DNA of 64,000 nt, from the NCBI GenBank assembly GCA_015258265.1, contig JABZIP010000007.1:1-64000 (forward strand), read 5' to 3'. The translations under genes were made by a program, and so were the position numbers. A model generated the notes under the pieces. The model had not been told where the DNA came from. It did not search any database and saw nothing but the letters and a program-made list of their open reading frames with translations. The stretch comes from Clostridiales bacterium (GTDB lineage: Bacteria; Bacillota; Clostridia; Peptostreptococcales; Anaerovoracaceae). Shown piece after piece: positions 53,189 to 62,709 of the stretch; positions within the stretch are counted from its first letter, which is position 1; every line of letters starts with the position of its first letter.

Positions 53189-53917
53189 GTGAAAAAGATA
53201 ACAGAAAGGCTGTCTTGCATAGCTTCTCTGATAGGAATCGGAAAAACCGTGGCGGATGTTGGAACGGACCACGGTTTTTTACCTATTTACTTGCATACGG
53301 AATGTGAATCTCCGTATGTAGTTTTGTCAGATATCAGCAGAGCGTCGCTTCAAAAGGCGATAGATAATGTGAGCAGCGTTTTTCAAGAGGATGAAATAAA
53401 AAGATATTTTGATTTTCGCTTAGGAAGCGGACTTGATATTTTGAAACACGGTGAAGTTGATGCGGTAGTGTTTGCAGGCATGGGTGGAGAGCTTATGGTA
53501 AAGCTCATGCAAGATGACATAAAAAAAACTGAGAGTTTTGCAAAATTCGTATTTCAACCGCGAACGGGACAAGGTTTTTTGAGATATTGGCTTTTGTCAA
53601 ACGGTTTTGAAATCGAAAGGGAAAAGCTGGTAACAGAAGGAAAGTTTATATGCGAAGTTTTGAGTGCTAATTATACAGGGAAAATAGAATCGGATTTGAA
53701 ACCGTTTGTAAAGAACGATGTTACATATGAAATTACACAAAAGATGATTGCGGAAAACGGAGAGCTGGGAATAAAATTTTTAAATTCAAAAATAAAAAAA
53801 GAAAATTTTATAAAAACCGGATTGGACAAAACTGAAATGGAAGTAAGCGAAAAAAAAGCTCAGAATATTGAGAATTTGAAATATTTGAATGAACTTTCAA
53901 ATAAGTGCGGTATGTAG
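53189..53917 (+). CDS. trmK: tRNA (adenine-22-N1)-methyltransferase
   Basis: 242 residues. TrmK/YqfN family: ITERLSCIASLIGIGKTVADVGTDHGFLPIYL (SAM motif I in the second half), LSDISRASLQKA, FAGMGGELMVKLM and QPRTGQGFLRYWL match. Methylates A22 of tRNAs, a Gram-positive trait. GTG start, GGAGTAGG upstream. Sits after rpoD and before nif3 as in Bacillus. Confidence 0.93.
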   Translation: MKKITERLSCIASLIGIGKTVADVGTDHGFLPIYLHTECESPYVVLSDISRASLQKAIDNVSSVFQEDEIKRYFDFRLGSGLDILKHGEVDAVVFAGMGGELMVKLMQDDIKKTESFAKFVFQPRTGQGFLRYWLLSNGFEIEREKLVTEGKFICEVLSANYTGKIESDLKPFVKNDVTYEITQKMIAENGELGIKFLNSKIKKENFIKTGLDKTEMEVSEKKAQNIENLKYLNELSNKCGM

Positions 53918-53928
53918 GGGGTGATTTT

Positions 53929-54717
53929 ATCGTTACATATAGTGAAATAAGCGATGTCCTAAATCAAATCGCACCGCTTAGCCTGGCAGAGGATTGGGAT
54001 AATTCCGGTTTTCAAATATTACTTGACAAAAAAGAAATAAGAACGGTCCTTTTGTGCCTTGATGTTACGGCAGCCGTTATAAAAGAAGCGATAAATGCAA
54101 ATGCAGATTTAATAATCAGTCATCATCCTATGTATTTCAGCCCTTTTAGAAATATTGTAAGCGGAGATTTGGTTTCAGATTACACGATTGAACTGATTAA
54201 AAATGGAATATCGGTATATTCGTCGCACACGTCGTTCGACAAGGCTGAAAAAGGTACGAATTTTTATTTGGCAAAAATGCTGGGACTTTCCGATTTACAT
54301 TTTTTTGACGAAGTTTATGAAAAATCAATCGGCATCTACGGGGAACTTCCTGCCAATGAGAGCGTCAGCAGTTTTGTAGCAAATATGTATCAAACATTGA
54401 ATATAGATAAGCATACTGTGAGGATTGTAGGTGATACTGATGCCAAAATCCTTAAGGTGGGAATTTGTACCGGAGCGGGCATGAGCGAATTTCAAATTTC
54501 GCAGAAGCTGAGCTGCGATGTATTTATTACCGGAGATTTAAAATACCACGAGGCGCTTTGTGCTTTTGAAAAAAATAAGCTATTGATAGATATAGGACAC
54601 TTTGACAGTGAAAAATTTTTTGTTGAAAATTTAGCTGCGCAGCTTGGGAATATATATGGCGAAAGATTAAATATTATACAAACAAAAACAATGTTAAATC
54701 CTTTTAAAACGCTTTGA
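53929..54717 (+). CDS. Nif3-like dinuclear metal-centre protein (YqfO type)
   Basis: About 262 residues. NIF3/GTP cyclohydrolase I type 2 fold without the inserted PII-like domain; SLAEDWDNSGFQ, ISHHPMYFSPFRNI (metal histidines), YSSHTSFDKAEKGTNFYLA and TGDLKYHEAL, DIGHFDSEKFF are conserved. Function uncertain. Start problem: the strong AGGGGGTGAT (53916-53925) points to ATC at 53929 as initiator, giving IVTYSEISDVLNQIAPLS, close to the family's usual beginning; the only canonical in-frame start upstream, GTG 53905, has no ribosome-binding site and lies in trmK. The 3' end overlaps the rnpB promoter. Confidence 0.85.
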   Translation: MVTYSEISDVLNQIAPLSLAEDWDNSGFQILLDKKEIRTVLLCLDVTAAVIKEAINANADLIISHHPMYFSPFRNIVSGDLVSDYTIELIKNGISVYSSHTSFDKAEKGTNFYLAKMLGLSDLHFFDEVYEKSIGIYGELPANESVSSFVANMYQTLNIDKHTVRIVGDTDAKILKVGICTGAGMSEFQISQKLSCDVFITGDLKYHEALCAFEKNKLLIDIGHFDSEKFFVENLAAQLGNIYGERLNIIQTKTMLNPFKTL

Positions 54718-54721
54718 TTTG

Positions 54722-54730
54722 TGGTAAAAT
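54722..54730 (+). promoter_or_regulatory. extended -10 promoter of rnpB
   Basis: TGGTAAAAT, an extended -10 (TG-N-TAAAAT) starting 4 nt after the nif3 stop, 8 nt before the RNA; -35 region is poor. Confidence 0.6.
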
Positions 54731-54737
54731 ATAGTAT

Positions 54738-55079
54738 TGGGTAAGTCAGACAATCGCAGGCAGAAATGCGTGAGGAAAGTCCGGGCTCCATAGAGCGAGA
54801 GTGCCAGATAACGTCTGGCGTAGGTAACTATAGGGAAAGTGCAACAGAAACATTCCGCCGAAACAGTTAGGCTGTGGTAAGGTTGAAATGGTGAGGTAAG
54901 AGCTCACCGGCGTTTTGGAAACAAAGCGGCCGTGTAAACCCCACTCGGAGCAAGACCAAATAAGGATGTAAGGGTAGCTGCTCGTTATCCCCTGGAAGGT
55001 AGGTCGCTTGAGCATAGCAGCGATGTTATGCCTAGATAGATGATTGTCAAATACAGAACCCGGCTTATAGACTTGCCCA
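54738..55079 (+). ncRNA. rnpB: RNase P RNA (catalytic subunit)
   Basis: About 342 nt. The universally conserved GAGGAAAGTCCGGGCTCC lies near 54771-54788, the mid-region GTAAACCCCACTCGGAGCA near 54934-54952 and the 3' ACAGAACCCGGCTTATAGAC near 55053-55072. Helix P1 closes the molecule: TGGGTAAGTC (54738-54747) with GACTTGCCCA (55070-55079, one G-U). Matures the 5' ends of tRNAs together with RnpA. Terminator follows directly. Confidence 0.97.
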
Positions 55080-55103
55080 TACCTCTTTATAGAGGTTTTT
55101 TTT
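55080..55103 (+). terminator. intrinsic terminator of rnpB
   Basis: ACCTCT (55081-55086)/AGAGGT (55091-55096) hairpin with a TTAT loop, followed by T7. Confidence 0.88.
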
Positions 55104-55165
55104 AATAAATTAAATTTTTAACAATCGCTTTTATAATCCAAAAGAGAGGAATAAAAAATATATAT

Positions 55166-56560
55166 ATGAAAGAACAAGCAAATTCAAATAATATTGAAAG
55201 GACAAAGCAAAACGATATAAGCGATAATAAAATGGGTGTAATGCCTATTGGAAAGCTGATGATTACACTTTCATGGCCGGCTATGATATCTATGCTTATT
55301 CAGGCGCTGTATAACATAGTCGACAGTATGTTTGTGGGTATGATAAGCGAAGCGGCGCTTTCGGCGATTACTTTGATATTTCCTGTTCAAATGTTTTTGA
55401 TTGCGGTTGCAATCGGTACGGGAGTTGGTGTAGGTTCGCTCATTTCACGAAAATTAGGAGCCAATGAGCAGGACGAAGCAAACGATGTAGCTAGCCACGG
55501 CTTCTTTTTGTCGTTTGTAAATTGGAGTGTATTTGCGTTATTCGGAGTATTTGGCGTCAAAGCCTTCATGAATTTGTACGATGTATCGGACTATATCATT
55601 CAAAATGGAGGTATCTATCTGCAAATAATTTGTATAGGTTCTGTTTTTGCACTTGTCGAGGTAAACATAGAAAAAACACTGCAATCTACAGGAAATACAA
55701 TTATGCCTATGTTCGCCAGCTTGATTGGTGCGGTTACAAATATAATACTTGATCCGATTTTTATATTTGGAATTGGCCCTATTCCTCAAATGGGAGTGAT
55801 AGGAGCTGCCATTGCGACGGTAATAGGACAGGCGGTTTCTATGTGCGTGGGACTTTTCCTTATATTCGGGTATAGTCATGATGTAAAGATTAAAGTCAAG
55901 GGTTTTCGCTTTAAAGCTGATATACTAAAACAAATATATATCGTAGGCGCTCCGTCAATACTAATGCAAACGGTAAGTTCTATAATGCTTTTCATGATGA
56001 ACAGCATCATAGCGATATCACAAACGGCAATAGCTATTTTCGGAAGCTACTTTAGGCTTCAGAGCTTCATATTTATGCCCGTATTTGGACTTAATCAAGG
56101 AGCGATGCCGATAATAGGATACAACTTTGGAGCAAAAAACAAGGAACGAATGATGAAAGCATACCAAACCGGACTTGCTTTTTCAATCGCTATTATGACT
56201 ATTGGAATGTTGGTGTTTTTGGCAATTCCGGAAAAATTGCTTTATATTTTCAGCGCGTCGGATGCGATGATTGAAATGGGTGTACCGGCACTTAGAATTC
56301 TCAGCCTGGCCTTTATTCCTGCGGGTTTTGCTATCATGACATCGGCAACATTTCAGGCAACGGGACACGGACTTTTGAGTATGTGGCAGTCCTTATTGCG
56401 ACAAATATTGGTACTGGTACCGGTAGCTTTCGTATTGGTAAGACTTTTCGGAATATCGTATGTATGGTGGTCATTCCCGATTTCAGAACTTGCCGATGTA
56501 GTCTTTTCAATGATACTACTTAGAAGATTATACAAAAGGGAAATAGCTACTTTAGCATAA
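55166..56560 (+). CDS. MATE-family multidrug/sodium exporter
   Basis: 464 residues, twelve predicted membrane helices after a hydrophilic N-terminus of about 28 residues. MATE features: GKLMITLSWPAMISMLIQALYNIVDSMFVG near the start (in two halves), VGSLISRKLGANEQDEAN, FGLNQGAMPIIGYNFGAKNKERM. Exports cationic compounds in exchange for Na+ or H+. AGAGAGGA lies 15 nt from the ATG, a wide spacing. It follows the rnpB terminator by 63 nt; no clear promoter seen. Substrate unknown. Confidence 0.92.
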   Translation: MKEQANSNNIERTKQNDISDNKMGVMPIGKLMITLSWPAMISMLIQALYNIVDSMFVGMISEAALSAITLIFPVQMFLIAVAIGTGVGVGSLISRKLGANEQDEANDVASHGFFLSFVNWSVFALFGVFGVKAFMNLYDVSDYIIQNGGIYLQIICIGSVFALVEVNIEKTLQSTGNTIMPMFASLIGAVTNIILDPIFIFGIGPIPQMGVIGAAIATVIGQAVSMCVGLFLIFGYSHDVKIKVKGFRFKADILKQIYIVGAPSILMQTVSSIMLFMMNSIIAISQTAIAIFGSYFRLQSFIFMPVFGLNQGAMPIIGYNFGAKNKERMMKAYQTGLAFSIAIMTIGMLVFLAIPEKLLYIFSASDAMIEMGVPALRILSLAFIPAGFAIMTSATFQATGHGLLSMWQSLLRQILVLVPVAFVLVRLFGISYVWWSFPISELADVVFSMILLRRLYKREIATLA

Positions 56561-56586
56561 AGATAGCGACTTAATGGAGGCTTTAG

Positions 56587-59500
56587 ATGAAATTAGGCAT
56601 AGATTTGGGTTCAACAACCGTAAAACTTGTATTGCTTGATGATAATAATGAAATTGTTTTCAAATGTTATGAAAGGCATATGTCAAATGTTTTTGAAAAG
56701 GTTGCGGAGCTTTTGGACAATTTATATAAGGAAGTTGGAGATATAGATGTAAAGCTCGTAATAACAGGCTCGGGCGGACTTTCTCTTGCGGAAAAAATGG
56801 GTTTGCCGTTTGAGCAAGAGGTGATTTCGTGTAGCGCTGCGGTGGAAGCACTAATCCCCGAGACGGATGTAGTTATCGAGCTCGGGGGTGAGGACGCCAA
56901 GATCACATTTTACGGCATGAGTATCGAGCAAAGAATGAACGGAACTTGTGCAGGCGGTACGGGAGCGTTTATCGACCAGATGGCGGTGCTTTTGAATACG
57001 GATGCATCAGGTCTAAATGAGGCAGCGAAAAAACATGAGATAATATACCCTATTGCCGCAAGGTGCGGCGTCTTTGCAAAAGCAGACATTCAGCCGCTTA
57101 TAAACGAGGGGGCATCGGTAAACGATTTGGCGGCTTCCATATTTCAAGCTGTCGTAAATCAAACTATCAGCGGACTGGCTTGTGGCAGACCTATCAAAGG
57201 AAATATCGCATTTTTGGGAGGACCTTTGTCGTTTTTGGATGAACTTAGAAACAGATTTATCCAAACTTTGGAATTGGGTGAGGACAATGTAATATTTCCT
57301 CCGAACTCACAGTATTTTGTTGCGCTTGGAGCTGCGCTTATAGCGAACAAACACGATATTCACAGATTATCAGATATACTGCAAAAAATGAAGCATACCG
57401 AAAATACAAAGTCTGATTCTATGGATACACTGGAGCCGTTATTTGAAAGCAAAGCGGATTATGCTAAATTCCAAAAAAGACACGCAGCTCAAAAGGTCAA
57501 GAGAAAAGATATATCAAAGGTCAGCGGACCTGTATTTCTTGGAATTGACGCAGGTTCTACAACTACAAAAGCTGCGCTTATAGACTCGGATTTGAATTTG
57601 CTGTATTCGTTTTACAAAGGAAATAACGGAAAGCCGCTCGAAACGACTATGGAGATGCTAAGGGAGCTTTATTCATTGCTGCCGAAAACTGCATTTATCG
57701 CAAATGCAACGGCTACAGGATACGGCGAGGGGCTTTTGAAGAGTGCGTTTAATATTGATCTTGGTGAAATTGAAACTTTGGTGCATTACAAGGCGGCGGA
57801 GGCATTTTTACCGGGCGTTGAGTTCATACTCGATATTGGCGGGCAGGATATGAAGTGCATGAAGGTAAAAGATGGCTCAATTTACAATATTATGCTAAAC
57901 GAAGCCTGTTCATCGGGATGCGGATCATTTCTTGAAACATATGCAAAATCTCTAAATATGGATATATTCAGTTTTGCACAGGAAGCGATATACGCAAAAA
58001 AACCTGTTAATTTGGGTACCAGATGTACCGTTTTTATGAACTCCAAGGTTAAGCAGGCGCAAAAGGAAGGTGCGAGCATCGGAGATATTTCTGCAGGACT
58101 TTCGTATTCAGTAATAAAAAATGCTTTATTTAAGGTAATAAAGCTGCGCGATGTAAGCGAAGCGGGAGAAAAAATAGTAGTTCAAGGAGGTACGTTCTTA
58201 AACGATGCCGTGCTGAAAAGTTTGGAAAACACGCTTGGAAGAGAGGTCGTGCGTCCGGACATTTCCGGTATTATGGGAGCGTATGGAGCTGCTATCGTAT
58301 CTAAGGAAAACTATATTGAAGGAACTGCTTCATCGGTGATTACACTTGAGCAGATGAACGGATTTACCGTAACAAATAAAAATGCGCGTTGCAAGTTATG
58401 CGAAAATAACTGTTTACTCACTATAAATAAATTCAATAACGGAGAAACGTTCGTTACAGGAAACCGCTGTGAACGAGGAGCCGGCAAGGCGCACAAGGAA
58501 AACGATTTACCGAATCTTTTTGAATATCAGTATAAACGACTGTTTTCGTACAAGAGTCTCGGTAGCGAATATGCAAAACGAGGAAGCATCGGGATTCCAA
58601 GGGTTTTAAATATGTATGAAAACTTCCCGTTTTGGTTTACCTTTTTCACACATCTAGGATTCAATGTGGTACTTTCGCCTAAATCTACGAAAGAACTTTA
58701 CGAAACAGGTATGGATACAATAGCATCGGATACTGCCTGCTATCCGGCCAAATTGGTGCATGGACATATCAAAGCTCTGGTTAAAATGGGCGTAAAGCGA
58801 ATTTTTTATCCAAGTATAAATTACGAGGCTATTGAAGATGTAGGTGCGACAAACCACTACAACTGTCCGGTGGTAGGAACTTATCCGGAATTGATAGCTT
58901 GTAATATGGCGGAAATTTTTAATGAGAATGATGTGATTTTCACTAATCCGTTTTTACCGTACGACAGCGATTACGCACTGGTGCGTGAGCTTTGCGATGT
59001 GTTCGGTTCGCTTGGAATTACATATGCGGAAATTGATTCTGCAGTAAAGGCCGCGAGAAACGAGGATAAGCTATACAAAGACGATTTGAAAAAAGAAGGT
59101 GCGAAAGCACTCAGATATGCCGCTGCAAACAAAAAGAAATGCATTGTATTAGCAGGAAGACCATATCATCTCGATCCTGAAATAAATCACGGTATCGACA
59201 AACTTATCACGAGCAACGACATGGTAGTGCTTACTTCCGAATCAATAGCGCATTTGGCTTACGAAAAACCTGAGCTTAGAGTGCTCAATCAATGGTCGTA
59301 TCATGCAAGGTTATATCGCTCGGCTGCGCTATGTACAAAATCGCCTGATATGGAGATGATTCAGTTAAATTCTTTCGGTTGCGGACTCGATGCGGTAACG
59401 ATTGACCAAGTAGAAGAAATAATGCAAAATAGCGGAAAACTTTATACTACACTCAAGATAGACGAAGGAACTAATCTTGGAACTGCGAAAATCAGAATCC

Positions 59501-60804
59501 GCTCGCTCAAGGCGGCGATGGACGAAAGAGCAAAGTCCAATATTACAGGAACTCCCACGGAGCTTAGTTACGAAAAACCTCTGTTCACAAAAGAGATGAA
59601 GAGGGACTATACTATATTGCTTCCTCAAATGGCACCAATGCACTTCAATTTTATAGAGGTTGCCTTAAACGAGTGCGGTTACAATGCGGTTCTTTTGCCA
59701 CAAGCTGATAATCATGCGGTAGAGGAAGGACTTAGGTATGTGAATAACGATTCGTGCTATCCTGCTATCGTTTCACTAGGTCAGATTATTTCAGAAGTTA
59801 AATCCGGAAAGTACGATTTGGATAAACTTGCCATATTCTTGTCGCAAACCGGAGGAGGGTGTAGAGCCAGTAATTATATTCCGCTTCTTAGAAAAGCGCT
59901 TGCATCTATGAATCTTTCGCATATTCCGGTAGTTTCAATAAATATTGCAGGTCTTGAAAAGAATCCGGGATTTAAGTTGTCGGCAGGGCTTATGAAACGT
60001 ATCATAATGTCGCTTGTTTACGGTGATTTACTTATGAGAGTGGTGCATGCTACTCGTCCTTATGAGCGTGAAGCGGGAGCGGTAGACAAACTTTACGAGC
60101 AGTGGAACGAAAAGATCAAGGAAAACATAACAAATTCCAATTTCCATCAGTTCTCGAAAAATTTACAGCAAATTGTAAACGATTTTGATAATATTCCAAT
60201 AACAGATGAAAAGAAGCCGAAAATCGGAGTGGTTGGGGAGATACTTGTAAAGTATCACCCGAATGCTAATAACGAAATCGTCAAGATTATCGAAAAAGAG
60301 GGCGGAGAAGCTGTCGTTTTGGATTTAATAGATTTCTTCCTTTATGGAATGTACAGCAAGGGATTTAATTACGAACATCTATCCGGTACATATATGCAGA
60401 TGCTTGCAAACAGTGCGGCTATTAAATTTATTGAGATGTTTAGAAAGCCTATGAGGGTAGCACTTAGGAAGAGTAAGCGTTTCCACGAGCCTGCGTATAT
60501 TGAACAAGTTGCAAAAAAGGCTGAGCAAATTATTTCACTTGGAAATCAATGTGGAGAAGGCTGGCTTTTGACGGGCGAGATGATAGAGCTTATGGAAATG
60601 GGAGTTACCAATATAGCTTGTTTGCAACCGTTTGGTTGCTTGCCTAACCATGTTACGGGAAAAGGTGTAATGAAAGCGCTTAGAAATTACAACAAGCTGG
60701 CGAATATCGTGGCTATCGATTACGATCCTGGTGCAAGTAATGTAAATCAGTTAAATCGTATCAAACTTATGATGGCTACGGCACATAAAAATATTTCCGA
60801 ATAA
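56587..60804 (+). CDS. giant acyl-CoA dehydratase activase / 2-hydroxyacyl-CoA dehydratase-like protein
   Basis: 1405 residues. Two tandem BadF/BadG/BcrA/BcrD ATPase domains (about 1-265 and 310-590), each with the ASKHA phosphate loop (MKLGIDLGSTTVKLVL; FLGIDAGSTTTKAALI) and a cluster cysteine (C121 in NGTCAGGTGAF; C441 and C445 in ACSSGCGSF). Then a DUF2229-like part with C-x2-C-type CKLCENNC and GNRCERGAG, and a dehydratase-like (HgdB/D-type) C-terminal part with NDSCYPA and TGGGCRASNY. Classical activases pass one electron, driven by ATP, to 2-hydroxyacyl-CoA dehydratases; this single-chain form is widespread in Clostridia and its substrate is unknown. GGAGG precedes the ATG. Followed by hcp after 111 nt. 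Confidence 0.9.
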   Translation: MKLGIDLGSTTVKLVLLDDNNEIVFKCYERHMSNVFEKVAELLDNLYKEVGDIDVKLVITGSGGLSLAEKMGLPFEQEVISCSAAVEALIPETDVVIELGGEDAKITFYGMSIEQRMNGTCAGGTGAFIDQMAVLLNTDASGLNEAAKKHEIIYPIAARCGVFAKADIQPLINEGASVNDLAASIFQAVVNQTISGLACGRPIKGNIAFLGGPLSFLDELRNRFIQTLELGEDNVIFPPNSQYFVALGAALIANKHDIHRLSDILQKMKHTENTKSDSMDTLEPLFESKADYAKFQKRHAAQKVKRKDISKVSGPVFLGIDAGSTTTKAALIDSDLNLLYSFYKGNNGKPLETTMEMLRELYSLLPKTAFIANATATGYGEGLLKSAFNIDLGEIETLVHYKAAEAFLPGVEFILDIGGQDMKCMKVKDGSIYNIMLNEACSSGCGSFLETYAKSLNMDIFSFAQEAIYAKKPVNLGTRCTVFMNSKVKQAQKEGASIGDISAGLSYSVIKNALFKVIKLRDVSEAGEKIVVQGGTFLNDAVLKSLENTLGREVVRPDISGIMGAYGAAIVSKENYIEGTASSVITLEQMNGFTVTNKNARCKLCENNCLLTINKFNNGETFVTGNRCERGAGKAHKENDLPNLFEYQYKRLFSYKSLGSEYAKRGSIGIPRVLNMYENFPFWFTFFTHLGFNVVLSPKSTKELYETGMDTIASDTACYPAKLVHGHIKALVKMGVKRIFYPSINYEAIEDVGATNHYNCPVVGTYPELIACNMAEIFNENDVIFTNPFLPYDSDYALVRELCDVFGSLGITYAEIDSAVKAARNEDKLYKDDLKKEGAKALRYAAANKKKCIVLAGRPYHLDPEINHGIDKLITSNDMVVLTSESIAHLAYEKPELRVLNQWSYHARLYRSAALCTKSPDMEMIQLNSFGCGLDAVTIDQVEEIMQNSGKLYTTLKIDEGTNLGTAKIRIRSLKAAMDERAKSNITGTPTELSYEKPLFTKEMKRDYTILLPQMAPMHFNFIEVALNECGYNAVLLPQADNHAVEEGLRYVNNDSCYPAIVSLGQIISEVKSGKYDLDKLAIFLSQTGGGCRASNYIPLLRKALASMNLSHIPVVSINIAGLEKNPGFKLSAGLMKRIIMSLVYGDLLMRVVHATRPYEREAGAVDKLYEQWNEKIKENITNSNFHQFSKNLQQIVNDFDNIPITDEKKPKIGVVGEILVKYHPNANNEIVKIIEKEGGEAVVLDLIDFFLYGMYSKGFNYEHLSGTYMQMLANSAAIKFIEMFRKPMRVALRKSKRFHEPAYIEQVAKKAEQIISLGNQCGEGWLLTGEMIELMEMGVTNIACLQPFGCLPNHVTGKGVMKALRNYNKLANIVAIDYDPGASNVNQLNRIKLMMATAHKNISE

Positions 60805-60818
60805 ATTTTAAAAAATGT

Positions 60819-60836
60819 GGTTAAAACAACATAACC
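60819..60836 (+). promoter_or_regulatory. inverted repeat upstream of hcp, possible operator
   Basis: GGTTA-N8-TAACC in the 111-nt gap before hcp. Short, so only a candidate; no clear -35/-10 pair could be assigned in this gap. Confidence 0.3.
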
Positions 60837-60915
60837 TATATTCCATATTAGTTATACTTCTTGCATAGGCTAAAGTATTGCGAATTAAAAATATGTATGA
60901 TTATGGAGGAAGATT

Positions 60916-62550
60916 ATGGAAAACAAAATGTTTTGTTATCAATGTCAAGAAACTGCGGGTTGCGTAGGATGTAAGCAATCTGGAGTTTGCGGAAAAACGC
61001 CGGATGTAGCGGCTATGCAGGATTTACTCGTATTTGTAACAAAAACGCTATCGGCTGTTACTACAAGACTTAGAAGCGAGGGTAAGCAAATATCGAGAGA
61101 AATCAACCACAAGGTTACAATGAACTTGTTTATAACAATAACCAATGCGAATTTTGATAAGGAAATGATAGTTTCAAAAATAGAAGAAACACTAAAGCTG
61201 AAAGACGAGTTGATTTCACAGGTTTCATTCAGAGCATCGCTACCTGAGGCAGCAAATTGGACAGGTGATAAAACGCAGTTTGAAGAAAAGGCAAAGGAAG
61301 TAGGCGTTCTTGCGACGGAAGATGAGGATGTTCGTTCGCTTAGAGAGCTTATTATATACGGTCTTAAGGGCCTTTCAGCTTATTCAAAGCATGCCAATGC
61401 GCTACTTGAAGATGATGAAGAAGTAGATGCGTTCATACAAAAGGCTCTTGCTGCTACTTTGGATGATTCGCTTTCGGTGGATGACTTGATAGCGCTCACA
61501 TTGGAAACAGGCAAATTCGGAGTGCAGGGAATGGCTCTTTTGGATAAGGCTAACACAGGAACATATGGTGCGCCTGAAATGACTAAAGTGGATATCGGTG
61601 TAAGAAACAATCCGGGAATATTGATATCCGGTCATGACTTGAGAGATCTTGAGATGCTGCTTGAGCAGACTATGGGAACAGGTATTGATATATACACACA
61701 TTCGGAGATGTTGCCGGCTCACTATTATCCAAAGTTCAAAAAATATCCGCACCTTGTAGGAAATTACGGAAATGCTTGGTGGAAGCAAAAAGAAGAGTTT
61801 GCGAGCTTCAACGGTCCTATACTTATGACTACAAACTGTATAGTGCCGCCAAGCGAAACATATAAAGACAGACTATATACAACGGGTTCCGCTGCATATC
61901 CGGGCTGCAAGCATATATCGGGAGATATCGGTGAGGAAAAAGATTTTTCTGCTATTATAGAACATGCGAAAAAATGTCCGCCACCTACCGAAATTGAAAA
62001 AGGAGAAATTCTTGGAGGATTTGCGCACGATCAAGTATTCCAGTTGGCGGATAAAGTGGTTGATGCTGTTAAAACAGGTCAAATCAAGAAATTTGTTGTA
62101 ATGGGAGGATGCGACGGTCGTGCAAAAAGCAGAAACTACTATACGGACTTTGCGCAGGCATTACCGAAAGATGCTGTAATACTCACCGCAGGATGCGCAA
62201 AATACAAATACAATAAGTTAAATCTGGGGGATATTGGCGGTATTCCAAGAGTTTTGGATGCAGGTCAATGTAACGATTCGTATTCGCTTGCTATTATAGC
62301 TCTGAAGCTCAAGGAAATCTTCGGACTTTCAGATATAAACGAACTGCCTATCGTATATAATATTGCGTGGTACGAGCAAAAGGCCGTTATAGTATTACTT
62401 GCGCTGCTTTATCTTGGCGTAAAGAATATCCATTTGGGACCTACATTACCTGCATTTTTAAGTCCGAATGTTGCAAATGTTTTGGTAAATAATTTCGGCA
62501 TATCAGGTATTGATACGGTAGAAAACGATATCAACAAGTTTTTTAACTAA
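60916..62550 (+). CDS. hcp: hydroxylamine reductase / hybrid-cluster protein
   Basis: 544 residues. N-terminal cluster cysteines C7, C10, C19 and C25 ([22 protein letters not shown]) in the C-x2-C-x8-C-x5-C spacing of Hcp from anaerobes; later motifs [45 protein letters not shown] and [12 protein letters not shown] (each in part) hold the hybrid-cluster ligands. Reduces hydroxylamine in vitro and acts as NO reductase in nitrosative stress. GGAGG lies 6 nt before the ATG. No hcr reductase gene is adjacent. Monocistronic, terminated at 62590-62622. Confidence 0.95.
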   Translation: MENKMFCYQCQETAGCVGCKQSGVCGKTPDVAAMQDLLVFVTKTLSAVTTRLRSEGKQISREINHKVTMNLFITITNANFDKEMIVSKIEETLKLKDELISQVSFRASLPEAANWTGDKTQFEEKAKEVGVLATEDEDVRSLRELIIYGLKGLSAYSKHANALLEDDEEVDAFIQKALAATLDDSLSVDDLIALTLETGKFGVQGMALLDKANTGTYGAPEMTKVDIGVRNNPGILISGHDLRDLEMLLEQTMGTGIDIYTHSEMLPAHYYPKFKKYPHLVGNYGNAWWKQKEEFASFNGPILMTTNCIVPPSETYKDRLYTTGSAAYPGCKHISGDIGEEKDFSAIIEHAKKCPPPTEIEKGEILGGFAHDQVFQLADKVVDAVKTGQIKKFVVMGGCDGRAKSRNYYTDFAQALPKDAVILTAGCAKYKYNKLNLGDIGGIPRVLDAGQCNDSYSLAIIALKLKEIFGLSDINELPIVYNIAWYEQKAVIVLLALLYLGVKNIHLGPTLPAFLSPNVANVLVNNFGISGIDTVENDINKFFN

Positions 62551-62589
62551 TGATTATAGGGCTATTTGAGATAGCGATTTAATGAATTT

Positions 62590-62622
62590 AAAATCCCTTT
62601 ATTCAATATAGAGGGATTTTTT
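62590..62622 (+). terminator. intrinsic terminator of hcp
   Basis: AAAATCCCT (62590-62598) pairs with AGGGATTTT (62612-62620), followed by further T residues. Confidence 0.85.
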
Positions 62623-62645
62623 AATTTAGAAAATATCAGTGGTTA

Positions 62646-62674
62646 TTGTTATTTATCTGAACATTTAGTATAAT
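62646..62674 (+). promoter_or_regulatory. promoter of the diguanylate cyclase gene
   Basis: TTGTTA (62646-62651), 17-nt spacer, TATAAT (62669-62674), 35 nt before the start codon. Confidence 0.65.
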
Positions 62675-62709
62675 CAAAGGTAGATAAAATTGAATAAAGG
62701 AGGCTTGCG

